A DNA stretch of 64,000 nucleotides, from NCBI RefSeq assembly GCF_028736115.1, contig NZ_CP117877.1, forward strand, positions 2,170,001 through 2,234,000, given 5' to 3'. The notes beneath the pieces were generated by a model that saw nothing but the letters and a program-made list of their open reading frames with translations, was not told the origin of the DNA and did not search any database. Of the stretch, positions 1-8,652 are shown piece after piece. How positions within the stretch are numbered: position 1 is the stretch's first letter; the number at the start of each line of letters is the position of its first letter. The position numbers and the translations under genes are program-made. Source of the stretch: Mucilaginibacter sp. KACC 22063. GTDB lineage: Bacteria > Bacteroidota > Bacteroidia > Sphingobacteriales > Sphingobacteriaceae.

Positions 1-59
1 CTTAAAAAGGGTGAAGTGGGATCTATTGTCTAAAAATTACGATAAAACAACCCTAATTT

Positions 60-3000
60 ATGAATAGTAATTTACCAATCTATAAAAGCTGGAGTAAGTT
101 TTTCATGATGACTTGTAGTGTGCCATTGCTATTACATGCTACAATAACACCAGCCATCGCGGCATCGGGAAACAATTCAGCTGCAAACATAAAATTTAAC
201 AAACTCAATCATCAGTCAAAAAATAATGCGGCTGTTGTCATTACCGGAAAGGTTACCGATGCAAATGGCCTTGGTTTGCCCGGGGTAACTATAAAAATTA
301 AAAATGGCACAACAGGCGCTGTTACTGATAATCAGGGAAATTATTCGATCAATGCTGCGGATTATAATGTAACCCTGGTATTTTCCTATATGGGCTACGC
401 CAGCCGCGAAGTACAGGCAAATGGTGAAAAAGTAGTTAATATACAACTTAAGGAAGAAAACCGGGCGCTCAACGAAGTAGTAGTTGTGGGTTATGGTACA
501 CAGAAAAAGGTTAACCTTACCGGGTCCGTAGCCACTGTAACATCAGATCAATTGGATAACAGGCCAATCACACAAACTTCGCAGGCGCTTGCAGGTTTGG
601 CTTCCGGTGTACAAATTCAGCAGGGGGGGAGCCAGCCTGGTGGCGGTGGCGCCAGCGTTACTGTACGTGGTATTGGTACGTTTAACTCGGGCAGAAGCCC
701 CTTGGTATTAATTGATGGTATAGCCGGCTCAATTGACGATGTTGCTCCTGATAATATCGGCAGTATTTCGGTGCTTAAAGATGCTGCTTCTGCTTCCATA
801 TACGGTAGCCGTGCTGCCAATGGCGTTATTTTAATCCAAACAAAGCGCGGTAAAGCCGGAGCCAATCAAATTGCTTATAATAATTACGTAGGCTGGCAAA
901 AAGTTACCGAGTTGCCGCAATTTGTAAATTCAGCCACCTATGCACAGCTTACCGGTGCAACGCCGGATGTGGTAGCCAAATATGCAAGCGGTACAGATCC
1001 GGATAATTATCCGAATGTATATCATCTTAAGGACCTGTTAAACTCAGGTTCAGGTTTTCAGCAATATCATAATGTGAGTTTTTCAGGTGGAACGGATAAA
1101 AACACCTACCTGTTTTCTACCACCTATCGTAATGATAATGGTATTACTGCACGCACTAATAATAAGCGATACGATATCCTTGCCAACATAGATAGCAAAT
1201 TGACAGATAAGCTAACTATGAAAACCAGTATTACGGGTTTCAATCAAATTCAAAATCAACCTCAATCCAGCTATGGCGGTATCACTAACATTATTGGTTT
1301 TGCCGTTCGTGAACCCAACATTTACGCCGGGCGTAAATCCGACGGAACTTACGGGCACCAGGATAATTATTCGCCCGAGGCCTGGCTGGACGCCCCCGGT
1401 TTTAACAATTTCAGGGCAAAAAACTTTTATGGTAATACCATGCTAACCTGGAATATACTTCAGGGGCTATCTTTAAGCGGTACCGCCGGTTATCATTATT
1501 ATACGGGTGTAAATACTACCTATGTGCCTGATATTTATTTAGACAAAAACACCTACGTTGGACCAAATAACTTAAACGAGTCATTTTATGATGGGCATGA
1601 GGTTACTTTAAATGCGCTTGCCAAATACGTAAAATCAATTAAGTCGCACAATTTTACGCTACTCTTAGGTTATTCTCAGGAAGAGCACCGTGACGATTCA
1701 TTTTCTGCCTATCGTGATAAATTTCCTAACAACCTCTTATATCAGTTAAATGCCGGAGCTACTACAAACATGCAAAACAGCGGGTCTGCAAATGAGTATG
1801 CTTTCCAGTCTTACTTTGGTCGTTTAAACTATGATTACAAAGGAAAATACCTTTTAGAACTGGATGCACGCGAAGACGGTGTTTCACGATTTGCACCAGG
1901 CCATCGGTTCGGCTTTTTCCCGGGTGCATCAGCAGGATGGCGTATTTCGGAAGAGCCGTTCTTTAAAGATGCAGTTAAATGGGTAGATGAATTGAAACTT
2001 AGAGCATCATATGGTTCTCTTGGTAATGCCAATATACCATCTAATTACCCTTATCAGTACAGCATCAGCACAAGTACGGGTTATAATTTTGGCGGGACTT
2101 TAGCACCAGGAGCAGCAGTCACCTCGGCAGCAAACCCGGATATAAAATGGGAGACTACCACATCTATTGATCTTGGTCTCGACTTTAGTTTATGGAATGG
2201 AAAATTAAGCGGGTCTTTAGGCTTATACCAAAGAACTGCAAAAGACATCCTATATAATATTCCTGTATCCAGCACACTTGGGCTTAGTTCTCCGATAGTA
2301 AACGCCGGATCTTTAAGGAATAAAGGTTTTGAAACCAACCTGACTTACAATGCCAAAATTGGTGAGTTCAGCCTGGCGGTTTCTCCTAATTTCTCGTACA
2401 ACAAACAGCAGGTAATTAAAATAGCGGGCGACCTGCAATATGTGATACCTAACTTCTTCCTGGGGCAGCCGTTGAACCCAATTTACGGTTATGTTGCTGA
2501 CGGTATTTTCAAGGATGCTAACGATGTTGCTAATTACCCTGCGCAGCCTATTGCAGGTAAACCAGGTGTAATAAAGTTTAAAGACATCAGCGGGCCAAAC
2601 GGCGTGCCTGATGGAAAGGTTGATGCTTATGACCGAACCATTATCGGCTTTCAAAATCCTAAAACTTCATACGGTTTAAATATCAATGCGGGTTACAAGG
2701 GCTTCGATTTTTCTGTCTTATTTGCAGGCTTAGGTGGCTATCAGGAGCAGATGGGTTCTTACATGGCGTATGCTTATTACAACGGTGGCAACATCCAACA
2801 ATGGCAGGTCGACAATGCATGGACACCTGCAAACCCAAATCCGAATGCTAAGTATCCGCAAATTACTAATCTGAGCCAGGGCAGTGAGAACGTTCAGACC
2901 AACTCTTTCTGGAACAGATCAGGTACATTCCTTCGTTTAAAGAATGCACAGATTGGTTATACCTTACCTGCCAGCGTAACGCAGAAGCTTCATATCAGTA

Positions 3001-3152
3001 AGATCAGGGTATTTGCCGGAGGACAAAACCTGTTCAGCTGGAATCATTTCTATCCAGGATGGGATCCTGAAAACATGCAGGGTTCGGGTGATTCACCAAA
3101 TTATTACCCCATTACAGCGATATATACTTTTGGTGTAAATGTTAAATTTTAA
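60..3152 (+). CDS. SusC/RagA-type TonB-linked outer-membrane transporter (unit 1)
   Basis: Outer-membrane beta-barrel that imports oligosaccharides using TonB energy, paired with the SusD-like lipoprotein that follows. The 1030-residue length is normal for SusC. A signal peptide ending near the AIAASG stretch (about residue 35) is followed by a carboxypeptidase-regulatory-like beta-sandwich (about residues 60-140, starting VITGKVTDANG), a TonB box-like stretch NEVVVVGYG, a plug domain and a C-terminal barrel that ends in an aromatic/Phe terminus (GVNVKF). There is no STN domain, so it is probably not an ECF-sigma signal transducer. It is first in a run SusC-SusD-GH43-GH43-GH97, which suggests it takes up the products or substrates of those enzymes. 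The glycan cannot be read from the SusC sequence itself. Confidence 0.95.
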   Translation: MNSNLPIYKSWSKFFMMTCSVPLLLHATITPAIAASGNNSAANIKFNKLNHQSKNNAAVVITGKVTDANGLGLPGVTIKIKNGTTGAVTDNQGNYSINAADYNVTLVFSYMGYASREVQANGEKVVNIQLKEENRALNEVVVVGYGTQKKVNLTGSVATVTSDQLDNRPITQTSQALAGLASGVQIQQGGSQPGGGGASVTVRGIGTFNSGRSPLVLIDGIAGSIDDVAPDNIGSISVLKDAASASIYGSRAANGVILIQTKRGKAGANQIAYNNYVGWQKVTELPQFVNSATYAQLTGATPDVVAKYASGTDPDNYPNVYHLKDLLNSGSGFQQYHNVSFSGGTDKNTYLFSTTYRNDNGITARTNNKRYDILANIDSKLTDKLTMKTSITGFNQIQNQPQSSYGGITNIIGFAVREPNIYAGRKSDGTYGHQDNYSPEAWLDAPGFNNFRAKNFYGNTMLTWNILQGLSLSGTAGYHYYTGVNTTYVPDIYLDKNTYVGPNNLNESFYDGHEVTLNALAKYVKSIKSHNFTLLLGYSQEEHRDDSFSAYRDKFPNNLLYQLNAGATTNMQNSGSANEYAFQSYFGRLNYDYKGKYLLELDAREDGVSRFAPGHRFGFFPGASAGWRISEEPFFKDAVKWVDELKLRASYGSLGNANIPSNYPYQYSISTSTGYNFGGTLAPGAAVTSAANPDIKWETTTSIDLGLDFSLWNGKLSGSLGLYQRTAKDILYNIPVSSTLGLSSPIVNAGSLRNKGFETNLTYNAKIGEFSLAVSPNFSYNKQQVIKIAGDLQYVIPNFFLGQPLNPIYGYVADGIFKDANDVANYPAQPIAGKPGVIKFKDISGPNGVPDGKVDAYDRTIIGFQNPKTSYGLNINAGYKGFDFSVLFAGLGGYQEQMGSYMAYAYYNGGNIQQWQVDNAWTPANPNPNAKYPQITNLSQGSENVQTNSFWNRSGTFLRLKNAQIGYTLPASVTQKLHISKIRVFAGGQNLFSWNHFYPGWDPENMQGSGDSPNYYPITAIYTFGVNVKF

Positions 3153-3178
3153 GCAACTCATTATAAATCAATATACAT

Positions 3179-4816
3179 ATGAGAAAGAGATTTTACAACA
3201 AAAAAACGATCGGTACAATTATGGCAGTTTGTCTGTTGTCGGTCGTTAATTCGGGTTGTCAGAAAAACTTACTTGATAAACAACCATTATCTTCTATATC
3301 CGACGCTACGTTCTGGAAAACGGCTAACGATGCAACGTTGGCGCTTAACGGGGTGTATGATTCGGGTTCTGGCTGGACAAGCTACAACTTTTGGAGTGGT
3401 ACATCAATGGTAAACCTTGACCTGATGGCAGGTGATGGTTCTGAGAAAGAATCAATCCCGGATCATTTCACCGATGGTACGTTGAATTCTTCATACAGCT
3501 TTGTTGGGGCCTTTTACTCACAGGCTTATACACAAATTGGGAGATGCAATAACTTTCTTGATCATATTGGCCAGGTAAGTATGGATGCGACCGCCAAAAA
3601 TGTGATGATTGCAGAAGTACGCACCATAAGGGCTTATGATTATTTCAACCTGGGGCTATACTTTGGAGGGGTACCGCTTGTACAGCATTTATTAACTACT
3701 GATCAGGCAAACAGCGTAACAAGGGCTTCTCAGGCAGATATATGGGCATTTTGCGAAAGCGAATTAAAAGCCGCTGCAGCTGTATTGCCTGCATACGTGC
3801 CGGATGCACAACAAGGACACATGACGGCCGCTGCAGCACTGGCTATTCTGGGGCGTTTGCAAATGGTTGAGAAAAAATGGGCCGATGCTGCTGTTAGTTA
3901 TAAGGCAATTATTGATATGAATTATTATATCATTGATCCGCGTTATCGTGAATTGTTCCTTAATGCCGGAGAGCTCAGTCACGAAGTGATTCTTTCCATG
4001 CAATACATCAAGGATACCTACAGCCACGTTTTACTTCAATATCTAACCCCTGAAACCTGGGGTGGCTGGCATCAGTATTCGCCATTTAACGAACTTGTAA
4101 AAGATTATGAGTGCATTGATGGAAAAACGATAGACCAGTCGCCATTATACGACAAAAACAACCCGTACAATAACCGCGACCCACGATTGGATTTCAACAT
4201 TATGATACCTGGCCGTACAAGTTTCAGGGGGACTACCTATTCTGCCACTCCGGGCACTAACAAACCAGACCGTCTTGATGAATATCCTGGCGTGTGGAGC
4301 GGCTATTGCATTTACAAGTTCCTGGAAGATGACCCAAATGTTGCGAGCGCTTTTAACTCGGGCAACAACTTTCCGCTTATCCGTTATGCAGAGGTGTTGT
4401 TAAGCTACCTTGAATCAAAGTTAGAGTCGGGTGCAGCAATTGATCAGTCTTTGTTAGATGCAACTATTAATAAAGTTCGCGGTCGCTCGGCAGTACATAT
4501 GCCGGCGGTTACTACTACAGACCCAAGTGCGTTGAGGACGATCATCCGCCGCGAGCGCCACATTGAGTTTGCCTTTGAAGGATTGCGCTATTATGACTGC
4601 TTACGCTGGGGTATATTAGGTACCGAGAACAATCGCCAGTTTACCGGCATGAAACTGACGAACACGCCGTCAAGTTATACCGCATTTCCGGTTGATGCCG
4701 ATGGTTATTACATCTACAAGAAACGAAATTTTATTGTCGGTAAAAATGAATTGTGGCCTATACCACAATCTGAACGAGATTTAAATAAGAATTTAACTCA
4801 GAACCCTGGCTATTAA
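3179..4816 (+). CDS. SusD/RagB-type glycan-binding surface lipoprotein (unit 1)
   Basis: Surface lipoprotein that binds glycans and acts as a lid on its SusC partner. The 545-residue protein starts with a basic, hydrophobic signal and a lipobox VNSGC (Cys about residue 27). It has the typical SusD opening (DKQPLSSISDATFWKTANDA) and the conserved C-terminal RRERHIEFAFEGLRYYDCLR segment, then the NPGY terminus shared by the family. It starts 26 bp after the SusC stop and is followed by a strong hairpin terminator, so SusC-SusD form one transcript that is partly insulated from the GH genes downstream. Confidence 0.95.
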   Translation: MRKRFYNKKTIGTIMAVCLLSVVNSGCQKNLLDKQPLSSISDATFWKTANDATLALNGVYDSGSGWTSYNFWSGTSMVNLDLMAGDGSEKESIPDHFTDGTLNSSYSFVGAFYSQAYTQIGRCNNFLDHIGQVSMDATAKNVMIAEVRTIRAYDYFNLGLYFGGVPLVQHLLTTDQANSVTRASQADIWAFCESELKAAAAVLPAYVPDAQQGHMTAAAALAILGRLQMVEKKWADAAVSYKAIIDMNYYIIDPRYRELFLNAGELSHEVILSMQYIKDTYSHVLLQYLTPETWGGWHQYSPFNELVKDYECIDGKTIDQSPLYDKNNPYNNRDPRLDFNIMIPGRTSFRGTTYSATPGTNKPDRLDEYPGVWSGYCIYKFLEDDPNVASAFNSGNNFPLIRYAEVLLSYLESKLESGAAIDQSLLDATINKVRGRSAVHMPAVTTTDPSALRTIIRRERHIEFAFEGLRYYDCLRWGILGTENNRQFTGMKLTNTPSSYTAFPVDADGYYIYKKRNFIVGKNELWPIPQSERDLNKNLTQNPGY

Positions 4817-4856
4817 TGCGCATCTTTTTAGTTTTTTTTATATTGATTTGTTTTTC

Positions 4857-4889
4857 GACGGCAGGCTTAGGCCTGTCGTCTCTTTTGTT
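4857..4889 (+). terminator. Rho-independent terminator after SusCD unit 1
   Basis: A 10-bp stem (GACGGCAGGC / GCCTGTCGTC, one G-T pair) with the loop TTAG is followed by TCTTTTGTT. It lies 40 bp after the SusD stop. Terminators just after SusCD are common and set a higher SusCD dose than the enzymes downstream. Confidence 0.8.
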
Positions 4890-4897
4890 AAAATTAA

Positions 4898-4931
4898 TTG
4901 CTAAATGCATATTAACTATTAGTAAAATTTG
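4898..4931 (+). promoter_or_regulatory. Candidate Bacteroidota-type promoter for the GH43-GH43-GH97 genes
   Basis: TTG at 4898-4900 and TAAAATTTG at 4923-4931 resemble the Bacteroidota primary sigma elements (TTTG near -33, TAnnTTTG near -7), with one extra base in the -7 element and a spacer of 22. It sits between the SusD terminator and the next start codon at 4951, where a promoter is expected. Only a motif match supports it. Confidence 0.4.
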
Positions 4932-4950
4932 CACAAAACCTTTGAAGTAA

Positions 4951-6543
4951 ATGCTCCGAAAATCTGCGTTCATCATATTCATATGTGCTTTATTCTATTT
5001 AAATGCACATAGTCAAACTGCTCAGCCTGCGCCAGTATGGGGTGATTGGAAAAACTGGGGTGATCAGGGCAATGGCACTTACCGCAATCCGGTTTTGCCT
5101 GGAGATTACAGCGATGTTGACTGTATAAGGGTGGGTGCTCATTATTATGCAGTTTCATCCACCTTTCAGTATTCGCCGGGCTTTGTTGTCCTCCAATCTA
5201 AAGACATGGTGAACTGGGTGATTTTGGGCCACGTTGTAAATGATATTTCTGTTATATCTCCGGCCATGAGTTATAAGCAAATGGATCGTTATGGCAAGGG
5301 TATATGGGCAGGCGCTATTCGCTACCATGACCATCGTTTTTGGATCTATTTCTGTGATCCTGATGAAGGTTATTTTATGAGTACCGCTGAAAAGCCCGAA
5401 GGCCCCTGGACACCATTGCACCGGGTATGGGCAGAAAAAGGATGGGACGATTGCTGCCCTTTCTGGGATGATGATGGGCAAGGGTACCTGATAGGGACGC
5501 ATTTTGCCGATAGCTATAAAATTCACATATTCAAAATGACGGCAGATGGTAAATCTTTAGTCAAAGAATCTGACAGGGTTATTTATCAATCAAATGGTAG
5601 TGAAGCTAATAAGTTATATAAGATCAATGGCTATTATTATCATCTTTTCAGTGAAGTACGAAACAATGTGCGCGTGCTAATGATGGAGCGTTCAGAAAAT
5701 ATCTCGGGGCCGTATGAAGAGCCAAGGCAATTGAGCGAAGGGCAGCCGCAATACAATGAGCCGAATCAGGGTGGCTTGGTTCAAACCGCTTCGGGCAGAT
5801 GGTATTTCCTAACTCATCACGGGTCAGGAGATTGGTCTGGCCGGATACTGAGTTTGCTGCCCGTAACCTGGATAGATGGATGGCCAGTGATAGGTAAACC
5901 AAATACGGCTGGTATCGGTGAAATGGTTTGGTCTGCTGCAAAACCTGTTGCCAATACGCCAAAGGTAGTACCGCAAAGCAGTGACGAATTTACAAGCCTA
6001 ACACTTCAGCCTCAATGGGAGTGGAATTATCAACCGCGAAAAAATAAATGGTCATTAACAGCACGCAAAGGCTGGTTGCGTCTTTACGCGTTTAAGCCTT
6101 TAAAGGATGACCTGCTTCATGCCGGAAACACTTTAACACAACGATCATACCGTACGGTGAAAAATGAGGCCACTATAAAAATCGATATAAGTGGAATGGC
6201 CGATGGCCAGAAAGCCGGATTATCTCACTTTGGTAACCCTAATTATTCAACCTGTGGCATAGAATGCGAGGGCAGTATCAAAAGATTGGTTTATACAGCT
6301 AAAGGGCAATCTATAGAAGGCGCTGTAATAAAGACGAAGTATTTATGGCTGCGGTCTGTTTGGGGATTAGATGGACTAAGTACTTACACTTACAGCACAG
6401 ATGGCAAAATATTTAAGCCCATAGGAGAGCCTTACCAATTACAATGGGGATCATACCGAGGCGACAGGCTGGCAATTTATAATTACAACCCAAAAACTGA
6501 TAGTGGATATTTAGACGTCGACTACCTGCACTATAAATATTGA
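4951..6543 (+). CDS. GH43 family glycosidase with C-terminal beta-sandwich (secreted)
   Basis: Predicted secreted beta-xylosidase/alpha-L-arabinofuranosidase-type enzyme acting on pentose-containing plant polysaccharide. Signal peptide is residues 1-21 (ends NAHSQ). The five-bladed propeller begins GTYRNPVLPGDYSDVD, where D55 is the likely general base. A WDDCCPFWDDDG segment near 165-176 holds the pKa-modulating Asp, and GSEANKLYK near 217 holds the likely acid Glu218. The C-terminal 200 residues (from about 345, SSDEFTSLTLQPQWEWNY) form the concanavalin-like GH43 C-terminal domain. The architecture resembles GH43 subfamily 12, but subfamily and exact substrate are inference. The next GH43 starts 7 bp later. 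Confidence 0.9.
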   Translation: MLRKSAFIIFICALFYLNAHSQTAQPAPVWGDWKNWGDQGNGTYRNPVLPGDYSDVDCIRVGAHYYAVSSTFQYSPGFVVLQSKDMVNWVILGHVVNDISVISPAMSYKQMDRYGKGIWAGAIRYHDHRFWIYFCDPDEGYFMSTAEKPEGPWTPLHRVWAEKGWDDCCPFWDDDGQGYLIGTHFADSYKIHIFKMTADGKSLVKESDRVIYQSNGSEANKLYKINGYYYHLFSEVRNNVRVLMMERSENISGPYEEPRQLSEGQPQYNEPNQGGLVQTASGRWYFLTHHGSGDWSGRILSLLPVTWIDGWPVIGKPNTAGIGEMVWSAAKPVANTPKVVPQSSDEFTSLTLQPQWEWNYQPRKNKWSLTARKGWLRLYAFKPLKDDLLHAGNTLTQRSYRTVKNEATIKIDISGMADGQKAGLSHFGNPNYSTCGIECEGSIKRLVYTAKGQSIEGAVIKTKYLWLRSVWGLDGLSTYTYSTDGKIFKPIGEPYQLQWGSYRGDRLAIYNYNPKTDSGYLDVDYLHYKY

Positions 6544-6550
6544 AATAGTT

Positions 6551-8623
6551 ATGAAAAGACTTTATGCATTTATCATTGGGTGTCTTTTAAGTATTTGCAC
6601 CCTGCATGCGCAATCATGGACGGCAGATAATGGCAACGGTACTTATACCAATCCACTTTTTTACGATGAGTTTTCTGATCCGGATATGATCCGCGTAGGT
6701 AATGATTTTTACCTGACAGGCACCACTATGCACAGTGTACCAGGTTTGCCCATATTACATTCTAAAGATTTAGTGAACTGGAAATTGATCGGTTACGCAC
6801 TTCAACGTTTCAAACTCGGTGATGAATTCGATCTTAAAAACGGGAAGGAAGCCTATGGACAGGGTATATGGGCACCTTGTATACGTTATCATAACGGCAC
6901 TTTTTATATTTTTTCAAACATCAACCATCATGGTTTACAGGTTTTTACGGCTACAAATCCAGCGGGACCATGGACGCAGCACAATCTGGGCCGCCATATT
7001 TATGATCTGTCTGCCCTGTTTGAGAATGGTAAGATCTACATCGTTTACGGAGTAGACGAGATAAAGATGATCGAATTAAAATCCGATCTGAGCGGCTTTG
7101 TTCCGAATACCGACAGAGTACTTATTCCAAGAGGTAACGCTATGGGAGAGGGAAATCATTTTTACAAGATCAACGGCAAGTATTACATCACCAATGCAGA
7201 TAACGGCCGCTTACAGTGCGCGCGGTCATCAAGTATATACGGCCCTTACGAAACTACAGTAATAAGCGCTAAGGAAACGATGGGGACTACGCTTGGCTGG
7301 TTTACAAAGAATGCTTCGTTAGTTACGCCCTTGCCTTCGTCAACTGATAGCCTTATGATCTTTAAACAAAACAGTCAGTTGTTGGGCTCTGTACCTATGC
7401 ACCAGGGAGGTATCGTTGATCTTCCAAATGGCGATTGGTGGGGCTTTTCTATGATGGACTTTCGTTCTGTGGGACGAACTACCTTTTTGTCGCCAGTGAC
7501 CTGGAAAGATGGCTGGCCGTTTTTTGGCATTGAAGGTAATCTTGGGCGCTCGCCACATACGTGGTTTAAACCTAAAGTTGACTCAGGTGAACTGCCACAT
7601 GCGCCATATCAGCGTAATGACGACTTTACTTCAGCTAAGCTGGCCTCTGCATGGCAATGGAACCACAACCCGGTTAACAATGAATGGCAATCTGGGGCAG
7701 GTGTACTTAAATTACACACCATGCCTGCAAAAGATTTTTTATGGGCAAAAAATACGCTTACGCAAAGATGTATCGGCCCGGAATCTTACGCCACTGTAGA
7801 ACTGAACGGCAAAAACATGCATGACGGTGATATCGCAGGTTTGGGATTAATGGACATCCCTTATGCATGGGTAGGCATATTGCGAAAAGGCAGTCACTAT
7901 ATTTTAAGGATGTTTGATCAATACAAACATCAAACAATTGATAAGCCGCTTAATGCACCGCAAATTTATCTGCGTGCTTTTGGGAATTTTGATGAGGATA
8001 TTGCCCAACTCAGTTTCAGCACAGACGGCAAGACATTTGAAAGTGTTGGCGATAGTATACGCCTGCCTTACCAGTTAAAAACTTTTCAGGGCACAAGGTA
8101 TGCGCTGTTTGCTTACAATACTAAAAGTAAAGAAGGCGGCTATGCCAGCTTTAGTCATTTTGTAATAAAAGAGCCATTAGCCGACCGGTCAAAAAATATT
8201 CCGATTGGTAAAATTATTACACTCGCTAATCTGGCTAACAACACAATGGTATGGGCCAATCCGCACGGTGTGTTATGTCCCGGGCAGGTATCTGGATCTT
8301 TCAAAAATGATTCGGCTTATGCCTTTAAGGTACTTGATCGTGGAAACGGTAAAGTGGCGTTACAGGCTATCAATGGAACCGGCTTTGTTACCATTACCGG
8401 CCAGGGCTTATCGGCAGATGTACGCCTTTTGAAAGAAGAATCGGCTGCAAGTCTGTTCATTTGGCAAGATATGCTAAGAGGGCGATGTATGCTTTTATCA
8501 ATGAAAACTAACCGCTATGTAGGGCTTGATCCTCGAACCGGAGAATTGTATTCGGCTGACTGGCCGGGTACATTACCAGGCATGAAAGACGGCACCGTTT
8601 TTAGCTGGCAGCAAATCAACTAA
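6551..8623 (+). CDS. GH43 family glycosidase with extra C-terminal module (secreted)
   Basis: Second GH43, 690 residues, related to the enzyme just upstream but with a longer tail. Signal peptide is residues 1-21 (ends LHAQS). Predicted catalytic residues are D43 (EFSDPDMIRVG, base), D152 (IYDLSALFENG, modulator) and E200 (GEGNHFYKING, acid). A GH43 C-terminal beta-sandwich covers about 355-540. The last 140 residues (about 550-690, with GKVALQAINGTGFVTITGQG and NRYVGLDPRTGELYS) look like a beta-trefoil/fascin-like carbohydrate-binding module. This last assignment rests on the repeated 'valued residue + G-x-Y/F-V' pattern and is less sure. Tight spacing on both sides puts it in an operon with the other GH43 and the GH97. 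Confidence 0.9.
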   Translation: MKRLYAFIIGCLLSICTLHAQSWTADNGNGTYTNPLFYDEFSDPDMIRVGNDFYLTGTTMHSVPGLPILHSKDLVNWKLIGYALQRFKLGDEFDLKNGKEAYGQGIWAPCIRYHNGTFYIFSNINHHGLQVFTATNPAGPWTQHNLGRHIYDLSALFENGKIYIVYGVDEIKMIELKSDLSGFVPNTDRVLIPRGNAMGEGNHFYKINGKYYITNADNGRLQCARSSSIYGPYETTVISAKETMGTTLGWFTKNASLVTPLPSSTDSLMIFKQNSQLLGSVPMHQGGIVDLPNGDWWGFSMMDFRSVGRTTFLSPVTWKDGWPFFGIEGNLGRSPHTWFKPKVDSGELPHAPYQRNDDFTSAKLASAWQWNHNPVNNEWQSGAGVLKLHTMPAKDFLWAKNTLTQRCIGPESYATVELNGKNMHDGDIAGLGLMDIPYAWVGILRKGSHYILRMFDQYKHQTIDKPLNAPQIYLRAFGNFDEDIAQLSFSTDGKTFESVGDSIRLPYQLKTFQGTRYALFAYNTKSKEGGYASFSHFVIKEPLADRSKNIPIGKIITLANLANNTMVWANPHGVLCPGQVSGSFKNDSAYAFKVLDRGNGKVALQAINGTGFVTITGQGLSADVRLLKEESAASLFIWQDMLRGRCMLLSMKTNRYVGLDPRTGELYSADWPGTLPGMKDGTVFSWQQIN

Positions 8624-8652
8624 ATCGAAAACTTTAATTAACATACCTGATT

